64,000 bases of DNA, from positions 434,001 to 498,000 of the forward strand of contig MU385735.1 of the NCBI GenBank assembly GCA_022497155.1, written 5' to 3'. The notes beneath the pieces were generated by a model, which ran no database searches, was not told the DNA's origin, and saw only the letters and a program-made list of their open reading frames with translations. Made by a program: the position numbers and the translations under genes. Numbering within the stretch: position 1 is the first letter of the stretch; each line of letters starts with the position of its first letter. The DNA comes from Whalleya microplaca (taxonomy: Eukaryota > Ascomycota > Sordariomycetes > Xylariales > Xylariaceae). Shown one piece after another: positions 45,290 through 55,493 of this stretch.

Positions 45290-45500
45290 ATCATCGCAGC
45301 TTCTTGTAATCATCAAATCAAGCATCAAATCAATCATCGCACCTTGCGATCAATCAACACAACAATCATCATCGCGTCTCGCGATCTATCATCACAACAA
45401 TCATCATCGCGCCTTGCGATCGATCATCACAACCTTCATCATAACTTCTTGCACTCATCATTCCCATCATCATCTTGTCAATCATCGCACCTTGCAATCC
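45290..45500. repeat. Imperfect CATCA-rich tandem repeats
   Basis: Repeated segments of the form ATCATCGCGYCTYGCGATC followed by ATCATCACAAC, at least four diverged units of roughly 40-50 bp. They lie 250-450 bp upstream of the spindle-pole start codon, possibly in its long leader. Confidence 0.7.
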
Positions 45501-45574
45501 ATCATCACAATTGTTGTTGTCGCTTCTTGCAAGCCATTGCAATTTAATTGCTTGACGCGACTTCAGCCATTTGG

Positions 45575-45580
45575 ACGCGT
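45575..45580. promoter_or_regulatory. MluI cell-cycle box 1 (ACGCGT)
   Basis: ACGCGT is the core site of the MBF-type G1/S regulator in fungi (established). A TTTCGCG element lies just downstream (45583-45589). Located about 170 bp before the spindle-pole start codon. Confidence 0.5.
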
Positions 45581-45637
45581 CATTTCGCGTTTCACATCAT
45601 CGCACTACCCTAATTGCACACCTGCCCAGCCATTGGG

Positions 45638-45643
45638 ACGCGT
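45638..45643. promoter_or_regulatory. MluI cell-cycle box 2 (ACGCGT)
   Basis: Identical core in the second 63 bp repeat copy, 63 bp from box 1 and about 110 bp before the start codon. Confidence 0.5.
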
Positions 45644-45732
45644 CACTTAGCGTTGCACATCGTCGCAGTGCCCTAATTGCACACACCTACTGCACAGTAG
45701 GTACCCTTCGGTTCCAGCCCTAGTCGCGTTCA

Positions 45733-45738
45733 ACGCGT
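45733..45738. promoter_or_regulatory. MluI cell-cycle box 3 (ACGCGT)
   Basis: A third core only 12 bp before the ATG at 45750 and outside the repeats. It may be transcribed, so it is less likely to be functional than boxes 1 and 2. Confidence 0.35.
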
Positions 45739-45749
45739 GACGGGTCGCG

Positions 45750-48700
45750 ATGGACTCGAAGAACTACTCATCTCGCATCCTTCGGGAGATGCACCAAACT
45801 GCTGAAAATCCCTTCAGCGAGCCAGTGACATCTACCGGAGATCAGCCAACCATTACTAGCTTCAGTGGTCTATCTGATCTCCCTTCGCTGCACGCGAGCT
45901 CCGTCTTCTCATTTAGCCCTTACGGGGAGTCAACAAGAAAATTGGACGCACGCCCTTGGCGCGAAGTCAAAGCGGAGAAGCACGCGGCCAAGATTGCTGC
46001 CCAGGAGGCGCACGCGGCCGAAGTTGCTGCAGCAAAGGAAGCCGCTGCCCAACAAGCAACTTCCCAGCCACAGTCTCAACCGTCTTCTCAGCCACACACC
46101 CAGCCACAGGCCCAGTCTCAGCCACGGACTCAATCTCAGCCACAGTCTCAGCCACAGTCTCAGCCACCCACCGGGCCTGTTGACTCTTCGATCCTCGGAC
46201 ATAGTTTTCCCGAGTGGACTAAGCGTCACAACAAACCCGGGCCACCTGCACCAGTGGAATCGGACATCTGGGAAACCGCGAGCGACTTGGACCCCAACCC
46301 TCAAGGGAAGGAGAATGTCACACCAAGTCCTAAAGTAAGTACCATTCTCGAATATTCGGAATTGCTGCGCAAAGGTCTCCGTGACCTCCGTGGCGTGAAG
46401 CAGAAGATCGATCAAGTCCGCGATCGAAGAGCACTCGCATCCCAGCAGGGCTAGGTACCCGCGCGAGGAAGCCTTGGAGGCAATCCTCAGGATAATGTGA
46501 GGCAAAGAGTTGCAGCCCCGCCGGGGGGATACCTCCGGTCCCGCCGCAAGGACGCACTTCTCGCTGCACAAGAACTTGAATCGCGTCGGTCGTCCTCCAT
46601 TGCCGAAGCTCGAGTTGCCGAGCACACAGATGTACTACCTCGCACCTTCTTGAAACATAGTCCGCTAACGTGTGTCCAGACTCAGGCCCCGAAGGCTCCA
46701 GTTGAATCAAAGGAAGGCCGAATCTTCACTCGAACGCGAGCCCAAATGCAGCCTCGTGTTCAGACCGAATCGGAATGCTCCGCGAACATTTCCGCAGAGC
46801 TGGCTTGTTCCCAACGTGGCCCAGAGAGCCGACCAGCCCACACAGCAGAACAGAAGGACCCAAGCCCCGATGTTGTCCATGGCCCCAAGTCGCGACGTGG
46901 CAATGTCACCACTCTCCTTGAGACGCTTAAGGAGACGGCATCTACCACCTCATCCCCAAACTCTCAATCCTCGGAACGGGCCCCGAGTGCTGCACACATG
47001 CACATGGGTCAGCGTCCGCGCACGAGCAGCAGCTCAAAGCTCGGAACTCACAGCCAGACTGCACGCTCTTTCTTCATTCCCAACCTTACCCATATGCATG
47101 ATTTCGTTTCGGGTGCCCTGCGACTTTCTTCCTTCAGGAATGGAATCCCTATTTTTGTCAAACATGGCAAAGTTCATGACCACGAGTCTAAGAAGTCTGC
47201 TGACCATCACGATGATGTCGAGGCTGTCGCCATCCCGGAAGAGGAAGAGAAGATATTTGTATCTCTGGATAAGATCCGAGAGGAGATCTGTGAGCTGAAG
47301 GACCATGATGAGCTGGTCTCGACGCAGGCTGCTCATCTTCAGGACGAAGTCAATGAGCTTCGTGTCCAAATTGCCAAGTACAAGTCCCGCAAGGATAGTG
47401 CTATGGGCTCCGAATCGGAGAGTTCAATGATTGAACATCTCAATTATCAGAAAGCTCGTAAGTTCTTCCCATCATGTTTGTCTTTCTACCTTATCTAACC
47501 ATGCTCATAGAATTGGAAGAGCACATTAATTCCCTCCAAGCACGTTTGGACCAGGCAGATCGCAAGGTCAGCCTCGGTGAGATCCATACGGAATCCTTCA
47601 TGGGCGAGCGCGACGAGGCACTTAAGAATGCCAAGCGATATCTCCAGAAGGTGAAGCGTCTCCAGTCAGAGCTCTGTCTGGCTAAGGTGGAACTCAAAGA
47701 CCTGAAAGCTAGTGGTTCGCACGATGCCAAGGCTCTTGAGGTGGAGAACAACTCGTTGCGTGATGACAACAATGTCGTCCGCCGTCAGTGCGAGGCTTTG
47801 ACAACCGAAAATCGATCTCTTCGCAAGCACAACGAGGCCTTGGACTCTAAGAACGGCATTCAAGGACTTGAGCTCAAAGAGATGAAATTCGAGCTTGACT
47901 CAGCCAAGGTGGAATATGATGCCATTAAACATCAGCACGACATTGTTATGCGGCAGAAGGATCAAATTAAGGATGAGAACGCCCAAATCATTGAGAACAA
48001 TAACATGTTCTTCAAAGAAAACAAAGATCTCAAGGAACAGAACTCTGGGTTCACGCGAAGAAACCATGACCTCCGCGACGAGGTGACTCGGCTCAAGAAA
48101 CTGCTTGACGCTAGCCATGCTAGACATGGGCCAATGTCGGTTGATGATAAGGAAATCCGGTTTCGGCTCGAGAACGAAAACCGTCAGCTTCAGCGGGAGA
48201 ATGCAGAACTTCAGCAGCAGATCATTGATATGCACGCTGATCTCGACACACAGCGCACAACCCACGAGCAGGACTATGGCGAGCTCGAAGATGCAAACAA
48301 ACTACTCAACGACCAAGTTGATCAGATCGCTAGATTTTTCGATCAGATCGTCCAGAAAAACAAGGAAGACCATGTCAAACATAGGGAGCAACATGCAGCA
48401 TTGACCGAGGAGCTCAATCAGGGTGCTGATCAAGAGTCAGCTCTAGCAAACAAGCTAAAGAACAGCGCTGATCGTGAAGCCATGCTTCAGCGCCAACTCC
48501 GTCGACAGGCGGAAGCGCTGCAGGAAGCTCGTGAAATCACTCAAACCCTTAGGAGTGTCATGGGTGATGCGAGCCGAAAGAAGGCCGCAAAGGCGACACG
48601 CGTTGTGGAGCCGAATGGGAAGCCTACCATGTCCGCTAAGAGCACGACATCTCAGATTGGCATCCCACTTCAGGAAGACTTTACGCAGCAAATCAACCTT

Positions 48701-49975
48701 ACGCAGGGTTCTGATGATGTTAGCACCCTCGCACAAGATGAAATGCACAGAGTGCGGGAAGCCATTCGCCAAGCACGCCTTGAGAAACAAAAGGTTGACT
48801 CCGTTAAGGGATCGTCTGCTTCTGAAGGAGATTTCACGGAAGACATCAGCCAGAGTCTTCCGCCAATGCCTCAGACTCGATCGCAGAATGTCAACTCACC
48901 TAGGACGGTTTCTACTGCGTCTAAGGGACGGGCCGACTCGGTGAAGTCACAGCCACATGGAATCCTCAAGAACTCCAAACCCTCTCGCCTCAATGCGCAG
49001 AATCAGAAGATGACCAGCACGGCTCCTACCATGACATTCGAGGAGCCTCGTGGTCTTGATAGACCTTCCGAGTCCGTCCCTGCTGTCCGGAAATCGAGGT
49101 TTGATGATGTCGTCTCCCAAAAGACATCCAATAAGAATAGAATTCAATTCGACATCGGAAAGACGCGAGCAACCAAGGCTGCTGAAGCTTCTCGCCCCGC
49201 ACCAGAGGAAGAGGAAGAAGATCTTAGCGGATTCAGCGAACTGAGCATTCCAGTGTATGTCTTCCGTCGCCCGAACCCAATCAACGCACGCTTGGATGCC
49301 GAAGCGGACCATGGAGAGAACATGACATCGGAATTATTCATAGACGATATCACACTTGAGACACAGAAAACAACCGAGAAGCAGGCAAGTCAGAAGGCGA
49401 AGAAGGCCGACTCTGAACTATCCGGGGATGCTAAGCGTGTCCTTGACGATCTCTGCCATGAACATGATTGCCGCAATTGCATTGTCTGCGCGCGAATGGG
49501 CCCGGAGCGACATGATGACATGGTTAGTGATGGCGCCAATAAGAAGAGAACGGTTCGTGTCGAACGCCCCATTCCTGTAACAGACCGGTCCCCGAGACCA
49601 CGATCTATGACTGGGGCAGACTATGAGGATCAGGCTACATTGCGCCCCTCTCAGAACCCTGCGGTAGCACTTGCCAAGGTCCTCAAGGGCTTAAAGGATG
49701 AGGAGAGACATATCCAGTCTGCTCTGGCGAAGAAGCAGGCTGTATACGATGAATGCGATCCATCGGTGAATCGGAAAATTTGGAAGAGGTTGGATGCAGA
49801 GATCCGGAAGTTGAGAAAGGGACGCGATCTCAAGAGAGACCAGATTTATCATCTGCACGATGTTCTCGAAGGGCAAAAGGCAGCTGGCCAGGAGATGACC
49901 GCTGAGTATGTCGAGATTACAATTTCGAGCATCCTCAGCAGAGACCCAACTTGGGATGGCGTTTTGGACTTGTGA
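45750..49975 (+). CDS. ppc89: Spindle-pole-body protein, Ppc89/Cep57-type
   Basis: The ATG at 45750 opens a frame that reads through to a GTAAGT donor at 47458. After a 53 bp intron with CTAAC branch site (47458-47510) it continues to TGA at 49973-49975. The N-terminal part is disordered, with a Ser/Gln/Pro repeat (QPQSQPSSQPHTQPQAQSQP). From about 47240 to 48570 it is a long coiled coil (LEEHINSLQARLDQADRKV onward). The C-terminus matches the Cep57 microtubule-binding region (AVALAKVLKGLKDEERHIQS, then DAEIRKLRKGRDLKRDQIYH). A short Cys/His cluster (CHEHDCRNCIVCARMG) precedes it. The frame contains one TAG at 46452-46454. It is removed if a 120 bp intron 46335-46454 (GTAAGT..CTAG, phase 0) is spliced, giving 1350 residues; otherwise the frame is 1390 codons with one stop. 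Likely a structural protein of the spindle pole, perhaps G1/S-controlled. Confidence 0.85.
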
Positions 49976-51001
49976 TTTGGCGATAAGGGAGGATCGTTTC
50001 GGAATGGACTTGTACAATAAGCATTGGTTACCTGGTTGATGGCTGGAGAAAGGCGGAGTTTTCGGACAGGATATGCCGAGTTGTTCGGTTTGCATTCTTA
50101 CGAGGTTACGAGGCCCATGCATGGATGGCGGTTGGCGTATTAAAAAAAAAGAGAAGGAGGCTTGCATAAAATGCATTGTATAACTTAGGAGTCGAGGATT
50201 CTTGTTTACATCACAGTCCTCGCATTCGAGGCGCGCTGTCTATAGTGTTATAGATTGAATGAACCATCAATGGTCATTATACTTTCTAGCTCGCTCTTTG
50301 CATTTCAGTGACTTGTGATGTTCCTTGTCTACAGAAGCTGATACGAATGAGCGTATTTGGGTGCAGGTCAGTGATCCCCCTAGGTCAAGCGACCACTCTG
50401 TTTGCATTGATATACCTACTTCATGAGAAGAGGGTAGGTAGGTAGGGCCTAGCTGGGACGGATACTGTAGCGCTGTGTTGAAGAGTGACATGGGAGTGCT
50501 GTTGATGTGCTGCGAACAGCGCACCATTACTTAACCCGGGCTGGTCTACTCGGCATCAGCCCATCTCTAACGTTTCGATAGCAAATTGAAGGCTAGATAC
50601 GTTGTCGCGAAACAGCCACATGCCTCATCCCGCATCGGCCGTTGGAGTACATTGGGTAGATTCATTCCCCTCGCGAAGTAACCGGGCGTGAGCTGGAACA
50701 GTATCTGCACTTGCGATCTGCTGGCTAGGAACCGCGCGCGAGCGAGCGGGAGGGTGGGTAGGGAGAGCGTGACTCGGGAGCTGGTAAAAAGGGGTCAGGG
50801 GCAGTTGTTGCGGCTTGGCTGTTGTGTAGCTATAACTATCGTCTAGTAGAGGCGTTGGGATTGGGTTTGTGGTTGATGCGATGCGAGGATGTGGCTGTGA
50901 GGACTAGCCCTACCATCTTTCACCGGATATCTTGTCATTATGGAGATGCCCGCATCGCATGCTGGTTCTAAGATACGGATGTAGTCTACGGAAGAATCCT
51001 A
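49976..51001. other. Intergenic, GGTA run near 50441-50456
   Basis: The 3' flank of the spindle-pole gene, then a stretch with no supported gene. Contains GGGTAGGTAGGTAGGG and a GCGAGCGAGCGGGAGGG patch near 50736-50753. Ends at the TA target duplication of the transposon. Confidence 0.5.
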
Positions 51002-51030
51002 CAGTGGGGTGAAAAAAAAAAACATACAAT
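51002..51030 (+). repeat. Left terminal inverted repeat
   Basis: CAGTGGGGTG, eleven A, CATACAATT; it matches the right end with one indel in the A run and one C/T transition-type difference. Confidence 0.85.
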
Positions 51031-51918
51031 TTCAACCACGCGAAAAAACGCGCAATCCACCTGCAAACTACACCTTTTTTTCAATAATGGCTCCCACACC
51101 ACCATTAAGTCCTAAGACTCCAAAAAAACACTATTCTCCTTATAAAAGGACGAGAATTGCAGCCCTATATTTAGTTAGGCTTTTAGTTAAAGCGATTATT
51201 TCGTTAGAAGAGGTTCCGTGGCCGAGCGTATATTAGATAAATTTGCGTTACAAGATTTAAAAGTTAGGCCGCTTACGCCCTAGCCGAGGCCGTCTTAAAA
51301 AACTCATTATAAGGGATAAAAAATATTTAATAAGGCTTATTAAATAAGATCTTTTTATTACTAACACTTAATTAACTTTTAAAATCGGTTTAAAAGTTCA
51401 CGCGTAAATAATTATTAATTAGCTTAAGCAAAAAAGCATTTAATATTAATAAGCATTTCGGCGGCTAAAATTAACTGTAATATATGTTATAAAACGTCTG
51501 GCTTTTATTCGGCTATATTTAAAAAAGCCTATTAATTATTAAAAGCGTTGGATTTTTTTAAATAAATTAACTATAGCCCGTAAAAAAAGTAAACGTATAA
51601 AATGGGTATTTTATTATAAGGTTTATATTATAGCCGAAATATTCCTTTAACTTTATTTATATAAATTTTAATAACTACTTAACTATAAAGTAAAAGATTA
51701 TTACTTTATTATATTTAATTAAAAAGTAAGCTAATAAAATATTCTTAAATATTTTAGGGCGCGTTTGGCTAAAAAAAACGTACCGCATTAATTAACCTTT
51801 ATAAAGATTTTAATTCCGAGCGCCGTAATATTATTAATATAAAGCCCCGGAGGGGCCCTGCGAACTAGCTTAGATTAGATAAGATAAGATAATAGATAAG
51901 AAAGATAAAAAATCTTAA

Positions 51919-51954
51919 GCATTTAAGATTATAGCTCCGCTATAATCTAAATGC
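51919..51954. repeat. Near-perfect palindrome inside the transposon
   Basis: Left arm GCATTTAAGATTATAGC (51919-51935), spacer TCC, right arm GCTATAATCTAAATGC (51939-51954); a single base is missing from the right arm. Flanked by GATAAG-type repeats on the left and CTATCTATT on the right that extend the symmetry loosely. Confidence 0.8.
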
Positions 51955-52570
51955 TAAATCTCTATCTATTTTACTATAAATACTACTACCCCATAACTAC
52001 CCTTTTTAATTATAAATGAAATTATCTTAAATATTTTATAAAAAGCATTTTTAATTATATATAAACTAAGCAGTATATTCGTTATAAATAACGCTTTTAT
52101 ATATAAAGCGCGTATAGTTATAAATTAGCTAAAAGAATAAGCTTTAAATAATAAAATTACTTTAATAAATTAACCTTTTTATTCGCCTAATTTTAATTTT
52201 ATTAAAAATCTATAAAAATTGCTTAAAAAACGTATTTACGCTATAAAACCTAAGCTATTAGATATATTAAAAAATGCTATATTAATAGCTTTATTAATTA
52301 AAACGGCGATTACGGTATAAAATAAGTTTAAAAAAAAGTTATTAAATTATTTAATAATATTTATAGAAAATCGGCTTAAAGCAGTAATTAAAGCGAATGG
52401 GTGGTATACGGATTACTAATTAAAAAAAAAAAATACTGTCAGATAGCCAGGTCAAAAGAGTATCTAATTCTAAAAAATCTAATTTTAATAACTAAAGGCA
52501 GCGTTACAGCTGAATTTACAAGTTAGAGTGTTAGTTGTTAAATCGGCGGTGTGTGTGGCTTTAGATATGA

Positions 52571-52598
52571 ATTGTACGTTTTTTTTTTCACCCCACTG
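52571..52598 (-). repeat. Right terminal inverted repeat
   Basis: The reverse complement reads CAGTGGGGTG, ten A, CGTACAATT. The CATAC (left) versus CGTAC (right) difference is a transition, as expected from RIP or deamination. Confidence 0.85.
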
Positions 52599-52600
52599 TA

Positions 52601-53317
52601 GGTCACTTGCGAGGCTCTCATGCGGGTCAACGTTCTGGAGTCGCAGTGAGGTGATAAGTAGGGATAGTCCTGAGATTGGTAGGCTATGAAGTGGTGTCTA
52701 TGTAGGTCTTGTTATCCTGGACTCTCGGTCAGGCTCGTATAATACTACTTTTAATAACCACAATATCTCCATGATGATGCTGTACGCATATTAACTAATT
52801 GGCCGAGTCTTTAGGTATTGCAATGCCACCGTCTAGACGCGAGTGTGTTCGATATAAAGGCTATTGCATAGAATCAATTGGTCTATAGCTGTGGCCTAAG
52901 AGAGAGACTCATGATTTTGATTAGATGAGCAGCATGCCTTGCAGCTCAGTTCATTGTTTCTCGAGGTTCTTTTTGTTCAGCTGCACATGTAAACCTGAAG
53001 ACGAGTTGTCTTAGACTACAGATACTATAGGGGGTTACTAGGATGTAAGGGCCAGCTGGTAGGCTAAAGTATTCAGCCGGTCTCAAGTGCCCTCATAATT
53101 CCATTGTATCCCTGCCTCGCACTACCAAATTTCGCAGAACGTCACACAAATCGAGCTCCACCACCTTTGAGGACCCGACTCGCAAAGCTGCAAGCAACGA
53201 ATGCGCGACACCGAATCCTTCCATTATTCATTCACCTTGTGATCCTCGCATCTTTCTATTTAGAAACACCTCAAATTCTGCATCTTCAACCCGTCAAATT
53301 CAATTAATCAATATACC
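52601..53317. other. Intergenic, promoter of Y14 gene
   Basis: No gene in the stretch after the transposon. The last 200 bases are CA/CT-rich leader before the ATG at 53318. Confidence 0.5.
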
Positions 53318-53860
53318 ATGGCGGACGCAACCGAGATGGAGGTCGACGAACCCAGCTCACCCCAAGCCACGCAGGCCAAAGTCGGCGACATGCAAACGCA
53401 CTCCAAGGCCACCGCCGTGCGCTCCATCGAGGGCTGGATCATCATGGTCACGAACGTGCACGAGGAAGCCGACGAGGAGGTCCTGAACGACAAGTTTGCC
53501 GATTTCGGCGAGATCAAGAACCTGCACCTGAACCTGGACCGTCGCAGCGGTTACGTCAAGGCACGTCGCTTGAATCTAATCTTCTCCCAAGTCAACACAC
53601 CAAGCTAACTAATTGGGTTATGTGTGATATAGGGTTACGCTCTCATCGAATACCCGACCCTGCAAGAGGCCCGCGCTGCCATCGACGGCGCACACCAGAC
53701 CAAGCTCCTGGACCAGACGATCAACGTCGACTTTGCCTTCGTGAGACCGCCGCCGGGCAAGGGTAACAGAGGAGCTCGGCAATCGCATCGTGGACGGGGA
53801 CGGAGTCGCAGTCGCAGCCCCGAGGGCGCCAACAAGGACGACGATATACGCGACGCGTGA
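53318..53860 (+). CDS. Exon-junction complex RNA-binding protein Y14 (RBM8A homolog)
   Basis: Two exons, 53318-53560 and 53633-53860, give 156 residues. The acidic N-terminus is followed by a single RRM (about residues 40-118): RNP2 [11 protein letters not shown]1 assembled across the intron as SGYVKGYALIEY; then [20 protein letters not shown] and [11 protein letters not shown]. The C-terminus is Arg/Ser-rich (GRGRSRSRS). This is the Y14 pattern; Y14 binds Mago in the exon junction complex and acts in mRNA localisation, export and quality control. Keeping the conserved VK before GYALIEY requires the exon to end at AAG 53560, so the intron (72 bp) starts with GC and ends ATAG, with a CTAAC branch site at 53610-53618. 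A GT donor seven bases earlier would delete VK. Confidence 0.92.
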
Positions 53861-55493
53861 TCGCCTGGCGGACGAGGATATGTCTTGCCTATTATAGAGG
53901 TAGTGGTCAGTCTTGCTATATTGGGCGTGTATTAGCTGCGTCCTGGCTTGGGCCGATATGTCGCCAGAATAATAGACATGTCGGCCGTACGAACTCTAGT
54001 TTTGGAGGTAAGTGATGGACGTCCGTCTGCTTGTCATGAGGACGATTTCTAACGGGTTTCTAGAATGTGACGACTGTGAGAGAAGCTGTGAATCCATGCG
54101 CCTCGCTGCAAATTTCGTATGATCTCCTTGACATGCGAGATATGAGCAATGTACCACAGAATCCTGGATAATGAAGTTTGAACGTGGGATTCGTGGCTAG
54201 TCTAATGTCACCTATTCTTAGTTCCATCCTCAAAATCCAGCTGGGCATTGTCGCATGCTTTGTTAGAAAAACATTGCAGTACCAATAGCAGGTGTCAAGC
54301 ATCGCATATCTAATTTGTCAAGCGGTGAGGTGTAAGAATGCCGTGTTGCAACAAACTACCAGTTCTTTGAACTCCTTTATCATTTTCTTCATTATGTTCT
54401 ATGATCCAGCTGGAGACTCCATCCATTCCATTGTTCTGCACGCTTAGTGGGTTTATACACAGTACTGCACAAAGATTATCTCTAGGTCCCACATCTTTGT
54501 AGCACCATACGCAGCATTCGATCTGACTTTGAGACATGGCATACCCAGTTCGCATAGTCAACCCATCCATACTACCACCACCACCACTGCTCCCATAGCT
54601 ACACTAGTTTCCGTACTTCCTGGTGAGTTAAGTCTGATAATAGCTAGGCCTCCGGGAACTATGAACCCATAGTGTCTGTAGCCACTATTACCTCGGTAGA
54701 AGAGGGGTTCTCGCGCCGTCTCGAGAAAGATCGTTGAGTGTACCTCTACCGATTACTCAAGCCAGAAGATTCGAGATGTTTATAACATCAACACGCAGGT
54801 GAGGCGTGTGGGTAGCGTAGCCTCGCACTGAAGATTTGTAGGATATCGCAGCAGTCGGGCACGCGGCAATCCCTCTTTCTAGCAGTTGTAAGCGACTTCT
54901 GGCAAACGCGGTCGAAATTAGCTGTCTAGCATCCTTTGTATTTTGCCTTCTGCGTAAATTGTACGGTTTAAAAGCGAATAGTATTGAGATTTACTAGTCA
55001 TACTGCTGAGGTCGTAGATAGTGACAGTGGTGAAGAGGGCGAGGGCGAGGGCAAGGATTCTAATCTACATGGTGGAAGACTGGTTACTAAAGATCATTCT
55101 ATTTGATCTACTCTGAAAGGTAAGTTGTGAGGTTTAATAGCTTGACTGTTCTTATCTACGAATTCGAAGCTCACGCTGTATTGGGTACTCGAGTTCTTCG
55201 GTCAGAACAGTGGGATAAGACCCTAGCTAATTCAACATATCTTCGGGTTGTTCTTTAGATATGTCGTTCATATGCAGGGATCTTGTCACCCCATGCTTCA
55301 GCCACAGGTACTCCAGACTTCACGACGCTAATAGGATCTTGTGACAACGCGTTCTGACGACGCGTCGCGACTCTAATTTATTACGCGACAAACTCGATGC
55401 ACTTTAGAATCCCGACGCCAATTGAAATATCTTGTTCTGCCAGTCAACCAAAGCAAATTTTCAAAAGTCTAAGGCAATTTTAGAGATTTCAAC
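53861..55493. other. 1.6 kb intergenic stretch
   Basis: The 3' flank of the Y14 gene and the promoter side of the acidic-protein gene. Minus-strand frames at 54060-54302 and 54310-54570 lack protein-like features. A CCA-trinucleotide run occurs near 54573-54589 and a GAGGGC run near 55033-55050. Confidence 0.45.

Larger units (their letters stand above)
45564..45687 (+). repeat. Two copies of a 63 bp promoter segment
   Basis: Copy 1 begins CAGCCATTTGGACGCGTC at 45564, and copy 2 begins CAGCCATTGGGACGCGTC at 45627. Both continue through a CGCGTT...GCACATC-like part to CCCTAATTGCACAC. Each copy carries one ACGCGT box. Confidence 0.8.
42677..45749. other. 3 kb intergenic region with repeats and spindle-gene promoter
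   Basis: 42677-44760 shows only short frames. Then come a G-rich minisatellite (44770-44905), CATCA-type repeats (about 45290-45500), a 63 bp direct repeat (45564-45687) and cell-cycle boxes, listed separately. The latter part is probably promoter and leader of the spindle-pole gene. Confidence 0.5.
51002..52598 (+). mobile_element. Tc1/impala-like DNA transposon, RIP-decayed
   Basis: 1597 bp element flanked by TA on both sides (51000-51001 and 52599-52600), the Tc1/mariner target duplication. Terminal inverted repeats of about 29 bp start CAGTGGGGTG, then a run of A (11 left, 10 right), then CATACAATT (left) or CGTACAATT (right). The CAGTGGGGTG start resembles the fungal impala group (recalled). 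The interior is about three-quarters AT and full of stops. One residual fragment at 51087-51236 (SPKTPKKHYSPYKRTRIAAL) resembles the N-terminal helix-turn-helix of Tc1 transposases. Composition and stop density fit repeat-induced point mutation. Not autonomous. Confidence 0.85.

Noticed and set aside
53554..53560. Conventional GT donor for the Y14 intron (GTCAAG)
   Set aside because: It would remove two conserved residues of RNP1; the GC donor keeps the motif. Left open for cDNA confirmation.
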